Shown here: piece after piece, positions 32,372-53,700 of the stretch
Position numbering within the stretch: position 1 is the first letter of the stretch
Layout of the letters: each line of letters opens with the position of its first letter
Origin: Lamellibrachia columna
Taxonomy: Eukaryota; Annelida; Polychaeta; Sabellida; Siboglinidae
NCBI GenBank assembly: GCA_963662155.1
Contig: OY759262.1
Span: 11,680,082 to 11,744,081, forward strand
Reading direction: 5' to 3'
DNA length: 64,000 nt
The notes under the pieces: model-generated
What the model was told of the DNA's origin: nothing
What the model saw: the letters and a program-made list of their open reading frames with translations, nothing else
Databases searched by the model: none
Translations under genes and position numbers: made by a program

Positions 32372-32640
32372 TGATGAGCGGTGGTCTAATGGCTAGAACA
32401 CCAGCCTATCGATCGAGAGGACGGTGGTTCGATTCCACCTACGCCGGTACGAAGCTTGGGCAATTTCGCTCACCTCACTTTGCCTGTGTCTTTCGATAGA
32501 GACAGTAAAAGCTGTTGGTTCCATCCACCTGGTGTCTACGCCAGGGTAAGTAAAAGATCCCACGCAGGGAAATGAAAAAAAACGTGTGATTGACTCACTA
32601 ACTCTAGAGAACGACACTCGGAAATAAACCCTCAGCGCAA
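32372..32640 (+). mobile_element. tRNA-derived SINE, family 1, copy 2
   Basis: The head has A-box-like tggtctaatggctagaac and a good B-box ggttcgattcc. The body has actttgcctgtgtctttcg and ccacctggtgtctacgcc, matching the copy at 1662. It extends further 3' than that copy. Confidence 0.75.
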
Positions 32641-32644
32641 TATC

Positions 32645-33680
32645 CTAATAGGACTTTGCTGAGTAATTATCCAGGTCTATTGACGTTTGTCTCATACTTA
32701 ACGTATCTAGATGTTATTCCATGTCTTGCTCTTATCGTGCGTTATAGAGAGAATCAAAAAAGAGTTCAATCTCAATGAAGCTAAAACGTTGGGTTTACAT
32801 ATTCAAAGGTATGTTGTTTTATTCAAGGTGAATGACAAGGTACACGGCATTCCTTTATGTAGTGCCAGATTAACAATGTGGGGGGCCTGGTGCATTTTTT
32901 TGTGGTGGCCCTTATAACTACCGATTGCGTGAAAGACGAAGATCAAAACAATACAAGAAAATATAGCGTAAAACAGACACCGTACAAGTTATCCTAAGCA
33001 AACAAAGAGTGACATCCAAATACGTTCCATCAAATTAATTACCTACTACTTCGAGGCGGTGTCACATTCACAACAATAGCGTAGAAGTTGAACAGAGGTC
33101 GGAGTCCGATTCAATGGAAGCGAAGACAGATTCTTAGCGGCTAATCACATGCATTATAATAAAATTATAATTGGTCTGGTACGAGTGTACAACTTGAGCC
33201 ATGGTTAATCAAGCACTGCCATTATGCTCAGCTTCATAAATTCTTTCCATACTTTCCAAGATGGCGTCGCAGCAACAACGATAGACCAGCAACCAGCCAT
33301 ATGGACGGTGGTGACACGTTGTGGACAGCTCCGATTTTGTTGAACGCAATAGCCCAAAATAGTGGCTCCATATAGTGGCCTCAGAATCATCATCTTGATG
33401 CAAGACATCAGCACAATAAAACCATTGGCGACAACAACCTTCATGTTTACTTCCAATATTCCAGCGGACGTATTCAAATATGTGCATGAATTATAAAGAG
33501 TTCACGAACATAACGTAATATAGTTAATTCATCAAAATGGAACAGACATGTATTACTTCATAAGTAATATGGGGAAATGTAAGTGGTTTGAACTGGCTGT
33601 GTTGATAAAAGGATGACTTGTTGTCAAGAGGAAGTCATAACTTCAGATACAGTGGAAACAACATTAGACAGGGAACCGAT
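32645..33680. other. Intergenic region downstream of USP-C
   Basis: No supported gene. Overlapping open frames at 33205-33490 lack motifs. Confidence 0.4.
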
Positions 33681-33682
33681 TG

Positions 33683-43170
<9,488 letters not shown>

Positions 43171-43179
43171 GTTTCCTCG

Positions 43180-43905
43180 GGGCGTCGCAGTGGTGTGGGA
43201 TGATTCGTCGCTGCGTCACGAGATCGGTGCCGTTATCTCACCCGGCAGTCGTCGATGAGGGCAAAGAGCACTTTACGCAGCGAGGTGGTCACAGGTCAAA
43301 CCTATATCGATGTGATGTTTACACGAAGGTGTCTTAGTAGTAGGTGGTGTCGAAAACTGATCACAGTCAAATATGAATTGTTCACGCCATAAGATGTGAA
43401 ATGATCGTTTCGGACGTTTCGAACTACACGTGTTGACAGAATCCATTAGCGTGTTTTGTGCTTACTTGTGGGCTCGTGTATAGACTGTGCCTATTCCTGT
43501 CTCACACAGCACAAGTTACATAAACAAATTTCCGGGAACGTTATTGACTGTCGGCAGTTATAACCGTTGATATTACTCGACTACTTTAAGGTAATGCCAC
43601 CATGCCCAAAATAGTAATGCACATTTGATGAGTTAGCCACGCAATTCTTCCGCTAACAACCGGTGTCGAAACGTTCCCATTTCAATAAAGCTTCTTAATT
43701 AATGCTAAAAAATAACTTTAAATTAAAATAATTAAAAATAATTATTTTACTGTGTCATTATATATTACATTTTAAACCAGCTATAATACTGTTTCAGCAT
43801 AGCTTTCGTTTAGTCTACTTTGCTGCCAAAGATAATTGTAATTGACATATTTAGGCATAGCACTGATTTGACAGACAAACCTGGAAGAACAGAAAAGGAG
43901 TGTTG
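43180..43905. other. 5' flank of USP-C
   Basis: Moderately CpG-containing next to exon 1 (43180-43260). Expected promoter by position only. AT-rich further out. Confidence 0.35.
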
Positions 43906-43907
43906 CA

Positions 43908-44420
<513 letters not shown>

Positions 44421-44439
44421 CCTTCCATTTCAAACAAGG

Positions 44440-45275
44440 AAAATATTTTATAAATGTTATATTCTACCACACATGGATTACTGCAGTATAATCTGGGGCA
44501 ATGCACCATCATCAGAGCGTATCCTCAAACTTCAGAAACGTGCTGCCAGAATCATCACAAACTCTGAATACAGAGCAGAAAGTGCCCCACTCATGAAGCA
44601 GCTACATGGGCTACCATTACCCGAGAGTGTCCCACTCTTGAAGCAGCTACATTGGCTACCATTACCGGAGCGTGTAAAGTACAGACAAGTACAACTGGTT
44701 TACAAGTCAGTAAAATGACTCGCCCCACAATACATGTGTGAGATGTTTCAGCCAGTCTCAAGTGTCTCTAGTCGAAGCACTCGATCTCACCCAAAAGGAG
44801 ACCTGTATACACCACAAGTACGAACTCAAATATTAAAAACTTCAAAAGCCTTCACCGGTCCGAAGATATGGAACAATCTTAGCCCAACACTAAAACAATG
44901 ACATTGTTTACTTGTTTTTAAAAGAGCATATCTGAACAATATCTTTGGTTGAAAGTGTACTCTTAACACCATCAACATTTTAGTTGACTTTTAGTTAACT
45001 TTTGTTCTTATACATTTTATTCATAGCTTTTATCTTAAATCACACACTTTTTACGATCCACTCAACGTATCTGTTTTATATATCTTAAATGAATATCTAA
45101 ACATTTTTACACTTTACTAGTTCATAACATTATTTCGTGTTAGGCGCTACACTGTTTATATGTTTTTATATAGTATTTATCTATTTTTAAATCACGACCC
45201 TTTGGAAGATAAAATGTACATTTTATAAGGTTTATCGTGAACAATTTTTTTTATTGTTATTATTATTATTATAAG
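44440..45275 (+). mobile_element. LINE 3' end: RT C-terminal domain and (ATT)n tail
   Basis: The plus strand reads LPHMDYCSIIWGNA, LQKRAARIITNSEY and LHWLPLPERVKYRQ. It then reads STRSHPKGDLYTP and PKIWNNLSPTLK: the standard C-terminal block of CR1/Jockey-type elements. A 22-residue stretch (MKQLHGLPLPES and LKQLHWLPLPER) is duplicated in tandem. Stops after YKSVK and in LKQ* make it non-functional. A 3' UTR leads to an (ATT)n tail near 45250-45272. Confidence 0.85.
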
Positions 45276-45693
45276 TAAATATGTAGTATAAACGCGATAC
45301 GTCATCTAATAGTTTTATTAAGATGAGATGTGTGGAGCTATACTATTTTATTTCAAGGACAGTTTTCTCAAACAAACAAAAAGCCCAAATTCACTTAAAA
45401 TTTGGCGCCGTTTTATGACGAACGTATCGTACCATAGCATACATGTACACCGTCCATATCCTATCGGTACATCCAACTTCCTTACTCCTAGTGACACACC
45501 AACCGTGATGTCCTCAAGCCAAATACCCTCGCCGTACTTATGCAAACCGCCGCACGAATTCTGATCACGTACACGCAAATACACAATTACTTCTGCCAGT
45601 GCCAGCAGTCTCAGAGACCGTCTTAACGTTGCATCACTGTTTCGCTCTTCCTACCCGAACCTGTCCTCATATGACGAGCGGCAGTTAGCTGGT

Positions 45694-45917
45694 TCACGGT
45701 GTCTTGCTGCGCTTCCTCGTCTGGGCGCTCGGGCAGAGGAGAACTGACACGTAGGGTGGTGTACGGCGTAATCGCTAACACTGCCAATCAGTGAACGCCG
45801 TACGACGTCGAGGCCACGCGACCCAACGACAATCGTTTCGGCTCTCTCGTCTTCCGCAACCTTGATGATTCCGGAACCGGTGTTTGGATTCTAGGAGCCC
45901 GCCAGCTTGAATTTGGT
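45694..45917 (-). pseudogene. Orphan USP exon 4 pseudogene (USP-D-like)
   Basis: The minus strand aligns with USP-D exon 4: acceptor context TTTCTGTTCGGTGCGCAG, then TKFKLAGS, GSGIIKVAEDERAETIVVGS and SLIGSVSDYAVHH. Codon 9 is TAG (45893-45891). After AVHHP a frame change is needed to recover the VSVLLCPSAQ C-terminus, which ends at TGA 45696-45694. Because the intronic acceptor sequence is kept, this is a genomic duplication, not a retrocopy. No matching exons 1-3 were found upstream (45.9-50.5 kb, filled with LINEs). A MITE sits 25 bp upstream of the acceptor. Confidence 0.88.
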
Positions 45918-45944
45918 CTGCGCACCGAACAGAAAGCCACGTAA

Positions 45945-46113
45945 GGCCAGTTCACACGAGGATTAGTTGTCCGACTGGTCGGGCGGGGACACTCTGTCGC
46001 CCGACCAATTGTACGCATCGTTATTGTTGTTTCAAGAAACGATGCGCACAATTAGTTTGGCGACACTGTGTCGCCCGACCAATTGGACAATTAATCGTTC
46101 ATTTGAACGGGCC
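45945..46113. mobile_element. Foldback MITE
   Basis: Ends are ggccagttcacacgaggatt and, reverse-complemented from the right, ggcccgttcaaatgaacgatt. Internal ggtcgggcg/cgcccgacc segments also pair, and the centre carries cgcatcg/cgatgcg. Almost the whole 169 bp can fold on itself. Superfamily undecided; no clean target-site duplication seen. Confidence 0.8.
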
Positions 46114-46339
46114 TGAAACATGTAGCAACAGGCGTCTATGTAAGTTGCTATCACAGATAATTCTTTCCCAAATCGGTGGTAAACAGCTGTGCAGTAGGGC
46201 GTGTCATATATATATAGATATATAAATATATATATAACTTTGTTTAACAACGACATACTATGTTTGAATAGGAGTATTTTCATATAAAAGAAGAATACAC
46301 ATAGTTGCAATCACACCGGTGGTAAATAGCTGCGCAGTA

Positions 46340-47350
46340 GTGTATATTGTATATATCTTTATTCAACAGAGAAATACTGTTCCGTAATGTGATTCCCAGT
46401 TCCTGTCGTATTTTAGTATTTTGAAGTTTTCTTATCTCAAACCTTCTTTGTACCTTGTTATCCGTCTTCTTCTTTGCTGCTAGCTTCATCCTAAATTCAC
46501 CCACAAGGAGGTGGTGGTCGGAGTTAATGTCAGCTCCTCTTTTATACTCTGACATCTAGAAGCACTATCCTCCATTTCTTAGTGATTGTTATGTGGTCAA
46601 TTTGGTTTTCCGTCTGTAAATCTGGGAATATCCGTGTGGCTTTGTGTGTGGGCTTGTGTGGAAAGAGGGTTCCTCCGATTATCAGTTCATTGAAAGTACA
46701 TAAATCTGCAAACAGGAGACCGTTCTCATTCATCTGTCCCAAACCTTCTTTCCCCATTGTGCCTTTCCAATTGTCATTATCCTTTCCAATATTGGCATTC
46801 ATATCCCCCCATAACAACTTGGGTATCCCTCTTCGGTAGTTTTTGGATGACTGTTTGTAGATGTTGGTAGAAGGTATCTTTCTCTTCAAATTCAGCACAG
46901 TTGGTTGGTCCATAGCAATATATAATGGTGATGTTCCCACCTTTTGATGTAAATCTGGCTGTGATGATTCTCTCCGAGACTGGTTCCCATTCTACGAGAC
47001 TTTTTGCTGCATTCTTTGAGAGGAGCAGCCCTACCCCATGTGTGTGCGCATCTTCTTCTCTCTCATTCCCACAGTATAAGTAAGTTTCTCCAGAGCTAGT
47101 TGTAACCTTCCCAAAGGTGTTTCATCTGCTTTCACAGACTCCAATGATGCTCAGCTTGTATCTTCTCATTTCTGGGGCGAGCTGTGCCAGGTTTCCTAAC
47201 TGGTACACGTGTCCTGAAATTCCAACATCCAATTCTAACTTTTGACTTGAGCTGTAGCACTCTTCCTCCCTTGGGCTTCCTGTCGGCTTTCACCCAAAGG
47301 ATTCATACGCACCCTTCCAGGACAGCCTGCTTTGCTCAGATCGACGTGTG
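46340..47350 (-). mobile_element. RTE-like LINE endonuclease domain, degenerate
   Basis: The minus strand reads GNITIIYCYGPTN, LLWGDMNANIGKDND and NENGLLFADLCTFNELI. It then reads TENQIDHITITKKW and NSDHHLLVGEFRMKLAAKKK. These are the APE-type endonuclease motifs (GDxNA, xxDHI, SDHHL) seen in RTE/CFDP2-like ORFs. Frame changes occur upstream of 46940. No reverse transcriptase follows, so the 3' half has been lost or is replaced by the MITE and pseudo-exon region. Confidence 0.82.
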
Positions 47351-47399
47351 GTTGAGTATTCATGGTTTCGGTTTCTGTAATCGATTTCAATAACAGCTG

Positions 47400-48260
47400 A
47401 GTGGGTGATTAGCCCAAGCCGCTGTGCCCAGATGTTTTCCGCAGTGGTCGTAGACCATTTTCCTCCCGGGCTCCATGATCAAGAGATGTGGATGGACTGT
47501 GCTTCGTCTGACCACTCGCACCAGGCCTGTCAGGAGGTGCCTCTCACCGGTATAGCTCAGGGGGTCATAGGGGTACACAACCCTCCTTACCACGACAAGG
47601 TAACAGTCAACAAGGAAGGTATGTTCATATTATATAAAGCATAATATGTAAAAATATGCATAACAAATTGGTAACATAATTGTTTTATGTAATTTATTAA
47701 GTCACGGAAAAACCACATATTAGCTCAATTTCGACAATATTAATTTTCGTTGTCTTACAGCGAGAAATGTCAATTCACTAAAACTTGGTCAGAAGTTTCA
47801 TTTATTGTTTATTTCTCTGAAATGGCAAAAAAAGGAGGTCCCGTGCACATAAAAAAAATATAACAGCTACGTCAGCAGCAAAATTAACAAAACATTTTTT
47901 TTAAAGCATAATGTGTCAAATATGCATAAAACAATTGGTAACATTAATTATTTAAAAAATGTGTTTTGCTATCTTGTATGCGCCCCCTAAGTAATATTCG
48001 TACAAAATTCCATCCATTGTTATCAAACCCAAATTTGACAAGAGTAAGGTCTGGCACAGTACTTTCGTACGTATGGTCAGTGATAAAGGCATCTGGCTCT
48101 GGGGCTGCCTTTGTTTAACACAGGGTGGTTCGTGCATTTACCATGCCTCTAAATGTCTACCATTGCTTCATCCGATACACATTGAATTAACTAGATTGCC
48201 ACCCCAAACAACAAGTTCCAGATGGCAAGTGGACAAGGAAGCCATTGGCTTATCGAAAGT
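47400..48260. other. Region between two LINE fragments
   Basis: No supported gene. May contain UTR of neighbouring retroelements. Confidence 0.35.
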
Positions 48261-48264
48261 ACAA

Positions 48265-49568
48265 CATTTTTATCATCTATGTGTAGCCCGCCCTTATCAT
48301 ATATTTGACAATTCTATTTTTAAACATATTCACACTACTAGCATTAACACAATCATTTCGCAGTTTGTTCCATTCATTTATCACCCTCTGTGAGAAAGAG
48401 TACGTTCTCATGTCCAACCTACACTGTTCTTTAACTAATGCTGCTTTGTGTCCTCTGGTCTTCTTTAAGCTTGAAGAATATATTCCTATCAACATCCTCA
48501 TAATCGTTCACTATTCTAAACACTTTTATTTGGTCTCCTCTTAGTCGCCTAGTCTCTAGTGTTGTCAAACCACATTGTAATAAGCGATTTTCGTAACTAA
48601 GGTCTCTCAATTCTGGAATAATTTTAGTTGCTCTTCGTTGTATTCTTTCTAGCTTGTCTATGTCCTTCTTACGATACGGCCTCCATGCAATATTCCAAAT
48701 GTGGTCTAACTATTGCTTTGTACAGGGATACAATTAGCTGTTTTTCCTTATACGTGATAGTTCTCCTAATTAGCCCTAGAATTGTATTTCCTTTCGAAGC
48801 AGCAATCCCACATTGCTCTGAAACTTTCATTTCAGCACTAAATGTTACTCCTAAGTCATTTTCTTGTGTGGTTCTACCTAGTATAGCATCCCCCATTTTA
48901 TATTCTTCATCCATGTGTCCATGTACTATGTGTATGCATTTACACTTCCAAAAAATTAATATGATTTGCCATTTTTCTGACCATTTAACTAATTTATCTA
49001 GATCATCCTGTAAACTTTGTTTATCTGTATCATTAGTAACCTTTTGGAATAATTTTGTGTCATCTGCAAAGTTGAGTACTTTGCTAGATATGTCATCTTC
49101 CAAATCATTTATATATATATATATATATTAAAAACAGATCAGAACAGATTTCCACTTTGATATCTCACCATCTACTATTACTCTCTGTCTTCTGTGTGTA
49201 AGCCACTTTTCTATACAGGTGATTACATCATTGCCTATACCATGGGCTTTTAGTTTAAGTAACAATCTTTGATGTGGCACTTTATCGAAAGCTTTCTGAA
49301 AATCTAAATAGAAAATATCCACTGGTGACCCGTCATCTACCTACTTTGTAATTTCTTCCAAAAAACATAAGAGATTGGTTGGACATGACCTTGCCTTCAG
49401 GAACCCATGTTGAGGTGTATTTATTAATTTATGTTTTACAAGGAATTCCACCATGTGGTCTCTAATTAATGTTTCGAGGAATTTACATACAACTGATGTT
49501 AAACTCACTGGTCTGTAATTTTCTGGTTTGTCCCTCGATCCCTTCTTAAATAGCGGTGTAATGTTTGC
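48265..49568 (-). mobile_element. Jockey/CR1-like LINE reverse transcriptase, degenerate (family X, copy 2)
   Basis: RT blocks on the minus strand: FKKGS (about 49540), DIFYLDFQKAFDKVPHQRLL, then WLTHRRQRVIVDGEISKWKS. Next is the active-site FADD (49080-49069, Phe for the usual Tyr), then LDKLVKWSEKWQ and NDLGVTFSAEMKVSEQ, then LYKAIVRPHLEY. The tail (48501-48277) includes RTYSFSQRVINEWNKL. A short TA run replaces sequence at about 49110-49128, and stops are present. Residue patterns match the plus-strand copy at 29.7 kb, so the two are one family in opposite orientation. Confidence 0.88.
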
Positions 49569-49682
49569 TTCGCGTTTTTTTAAAACACTGTTTTATTTCA
49601 CATAATGATTCTTCCTGGCAGTAATGCAGCTGATTGTAAGTTGTACGTTGCCACAGACGCTGTCAGTCACCAACCACGAAAC
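49566..49682. repeat. Dispersed repeat, copy 2
   Basis: Matches 24430-24550, including gttgccacagacgctgtcag. It begins exactly where the family X LINE copy loses homology. Confidence 0.75.
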
Positions 49683-49684
49683 TG

Positions 49685-50560
49685 ACTTCTGGTTGTATAA
49701 GTGTTTATGACAAAACCTACAGATGTCGTACCCTTTTGCAAAATCATACGGTACTGTCACTTAAAATGTACAAAGCACATATTTATTTCTATTTCCCAGA
49801 AACACGTCGGCCAAGACAGGAAACAAGGTATAAACGATTCAGCGTACATCCACACTTTGCGTGGGATAAAGTGGCAAATTCACGTTTCAGTAGGTCGTCA
49901 GATCTGCCAGGGGTAATGTAGCACAGCTACCACCCTGGCATGTGAACATCGGTATTCCGTCTCAGCGCCTAGCAGTACCGCAGACCATTAAGTATGGTTC
50001 AATGTGCTCATGTATAATTAAAAACCATGTGCAATGTTATGCTATGTATATATAGCTAATAATAATATATAGCTAATACTAATAATAAGAGCAGCTAGCA
50101 TCGCGTAAACAGACCAAACACATAAGATCGTAATATAATATATTTTGGAAAGATGCTAGGCTATCAATTTATTCCCCAATTACGTTTGTGCACAGCAACC
50201 GTTTCGATGTGGCTCTTTCAAGAACAATTCTGGAGTAGCAGAATGACAACGAGTTGAGCGATAATCGCCCAACGACGCACATCACGTGATTAACAACTCG
50301 GATGTTAGAAAGGCTCGTTCTACAGCTCGTTCAACGCCGAAAGCATAATTGATTCTAGTTACACAAGCAATCGCAATTGCATGTCTTGCATCGGTACGAA
50401 TTTGAGTCATATATCCATAGTTATAAATATGATTAGTAAGAAACAAATAGTTGGACACGATGTCGCAATATCATCGTGCAGCGCGCTCCCTTCCATCAAC
50501 ATGCAGTGTTGTCTGCTTGAGTTCAAGTTACGAGCCGTATCACCTCTCAGCACTTGTCGG
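49685..50560. other. Intergenic region downstream of USP-D
   Basis: No gene seen. A minus-strand AATAAA at 50173-50168 is a possible polyadenylation signal. Confidence 0.35.
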
Positions 50561-50561
50561 T

Positions 50562-50792
50562 TTATCTTTGCGATAATAGACTAACAGTTTTCTTTTGGAT
50601 TGACGGACAAATCAGCACCGGTATGGCCGACTGCCGAATGACGTAATCGCTGACGCTACCAATCAGCGCGCGCCGCACAACGTCGCGGCCACGTGACCCG
50701 ACAACGATCATGTCGGCTCCCTCATCATCGATGACTTTAATGATGCCGTCGCCAACATTTCGGTTCGTGACACCAGCAAGCTTGAATCTGAT
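50562..50792 (-). CDS. USP-D exon 4
   Basis: 231 bp from TGCGCAG|ATCAGA to TAA at 50564-50562. The parental-type sequence for the pseudo-exon at 45.7-45.9 kb. Confidence 0.92.
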   Translation of the reverse strand: MRFKLAGVTNRNVGDGIIKVIDDEGADMIVVGSRGRDVVRRALIGSVSDYVIRQSAIPVLICPSIQKKTVSLLSQR

Positions 50793-53700
50793 CTGCGCAT
50801 CAAACAGAAAGTACCGAGTACTTACGATGACAGATTATCGAAGGCAGGTAAACAAGAGCGATGTGACATTACTATACGATACGAATACTTCTATCGCGTC
50901 TTAATCCTCAGAAACCTGAGTTCAGAGAACACCAAAACTAAAACCAATCTCAAAATCGGCTGCGATGTTAGAGTTGTCAACAAATGATGGACGAATACGC
51001 GAAGGAAGGTAAGCACGGTTAAACACGAAAGATGGGGAAAGTCCCTAACACGCCTCTACGTTTTTGTCAATCATTTTAAACACACCTTTTAAAAATACGG
51101 GTTGCTTTATTAGTCAAAGTTGGTATTCCAATTGAACAGTGAACGTCAACTGGTAAGTATAAAAATTAAAATGTGTTTAGAGAAAGTACATTAGAAACAT
51201 GATTAACCATGCGTCGTTTCTTGCGCGCGCGCGTGTGTTTGCGTGCGTGCGTGCGTGCGTGTGTGTGTCTGTGCGTGGGCAATGTGCGTGTGCACTGTGC
51301 GTGTTCGTGTATGAATATTCTCGCTTGATTATATGTGTTTGCAGTTAAGGCGTATTTTAGTATAAGGGTGAAAGATGGTTGTCTTTTTTAATGTTGCATA
51401 CAAATATAGCAAGTTTGCCTTGTGCATAAATCTTGATCATTTTGTAAAAAAATAAAGTGTAGTAAATCCCTCTAAGCTGTGTGTTTTTGCTTTCCTTTAA
51501 CTAGGATAGGAATATTACTAAATAAAAATGGTAAATTATGCCGAAGACATTTCTTTGCAAATTCGTGCTTAGTTTTATAAGTATATATTTCATTCTTGAT
51601 TCGTGTATAACAATTATGTATGTCATAGTTGAAGATCATTCTCAAGTTTTGTAAAAAAAAAATGGTAAATCGCCATGTCAATATTTATAATAAAATTGTA
51701 ATTGTTGTAACTTAAGAATGTCTACTTTTAACATGCGGAGTTGTTTATAAAGTGGTTTTGTGTGGGAATTATAAATACTTAATTTAATAATTCTCAAAGC
51801 TTTATTTTGAAGTTTTATGAATCTATTTGATTGAAAACCCCAAGACATGATGCAGTAATTAATGTATGGTACAATTAAATAATTATATAATAACATTTTA
51901 ATTTATTTACCATACCTATGTTTTTTGATCAAGTATTCAAAAATGTTTGCATTACCACTGCAGCTGACGCTTTAATCGAACAAGCTTCTGGAGACGATGC
52001 ATCAATGGAACAACCAGCTTAGGGAGGAAACGCTTTAATGAAGCAACCAATTTCTGAAGGAGATGCTTTAATGGAGAAACCAGCTTCTATGTTGATACAT
52101 TAACTGAGCAACCATCTTCTGGAGGAGATGACACATTAAGGGAGCAACCATCTTCTGGAGGAGATGACACATTAAGGGAGCAACCATCTTCTGGAGGAGA
52201 TGACACATTAAGGGAGCAACCATCTTCTGGAGGATATGAAACATTAAGGGAGCAACCATCTTTTGGAGGAGATGACACATTAAGGGAGCAACCATCTTCT
52301 GGGGGACATGACACATTAAGGGAGCAACCATCTTCTGGAGGAGATGAAACATTAAGGGAGCAACCATCTTCTGGGGCAGATGCAATAATGGAGCAATCAG
52401 CTACTAAGGGAAAACAAGGAGATGCATTAACGGAATAAAGAACTTGTGGAGTTTACCTTCCTCATAGTAAGCTCGTCTTGGTAGTCGTTCTGCAGCTCTC
52501 GCACCATGTCTATATGACACTCAATCGTCTTCGTCCACTCATTCGCTGGGATCTTGAAACCTTCTGAAGGACACAGACACGTCGACATTCAACCCCTTGT
52601 TGAACGACACTTTGTGTGAAGACATAACGCGCGTGTGTGTGCAGGCGTGCGTGCCTGCGTGCGTGTCACGTCTTTTCCCAACAAGCTATCAACGTCTTGT
52701 TCAGAACCTTTATTCACCCACGTCTAATTGTCTACTACTCCCAATCACAGACATTCATTGTGCTCTCTACCAACATAAACTAACGGTTAAATTGGTCTTT
52801 CATTTGAGGTTTCATTTCTCTAAGATACTTTTTAAACTGCTGTTAATGGATTGCCTATAATCACGATCCGGATCAAAGTGCATATGAGATGTTTTCAGAT
52901 TTCCTTACAGCGTGCCATTCCACACATAACGTCATCCTAAAAGTACGTGTCATTCCACACATAACGTCATCCTAAAAGTACGTGTCATTCCACACATAAC
53001 GTCATCCTAAAAGTACGAGGTGCTGTTATTCTAAATATTGACATATGCAAAGTAGCGACACTCACCCGAATTCACATTTCTTCTGATCTCGACATCAACA
53101 ATCATGCTATTGTTAAGCCTGGCGCACAGTTGAGCTAATGCGATGCGACGCGATTTTAGTTGGCTGGCGTCTGTTCGCTGTGTGCAATAGCTAGCGACGC
53201 GATCTTCGGGGCTGCGTGACGCGCTAACCGACGCGAAGCTTAAAAGGTCCAAAATCTAATCGTTTTTTATCGTCAAATCATGTTAAAAGAATTACAGCTT
53301 AAACGTGTTTTAATGAACCACGATTTTAAAATAAAGTGGGAGCGTTATCTCTTTATGAATATCGACCTTGTCATTCAGCATACAATGGAACTATTAGATT
53401 CGTAACATTTAAGTTAGAGAAAAAACGGTCAAATTCTATGAACAAATCTCGGTTCAAAAACACTTAATAATCGTCGTGTCGGCAAGATATTGTTTGTGCA
53501 AACGCCGAAAACATTGCTTAAGCCAGACGCACACAGTGCGAGACGCGACACGTTGAGAAACGACGCCTGGTATGGTCGCATCGGCTGCTGGCGTCTTGGG
53601 CAGTCGGCTCATGATTCAACAATCAAATCCCTCACAATGAGGCGCGAGACGACAATTGCGTCGATAGCTATTGTACACAGAGCCGATGAGACGGCAACGG

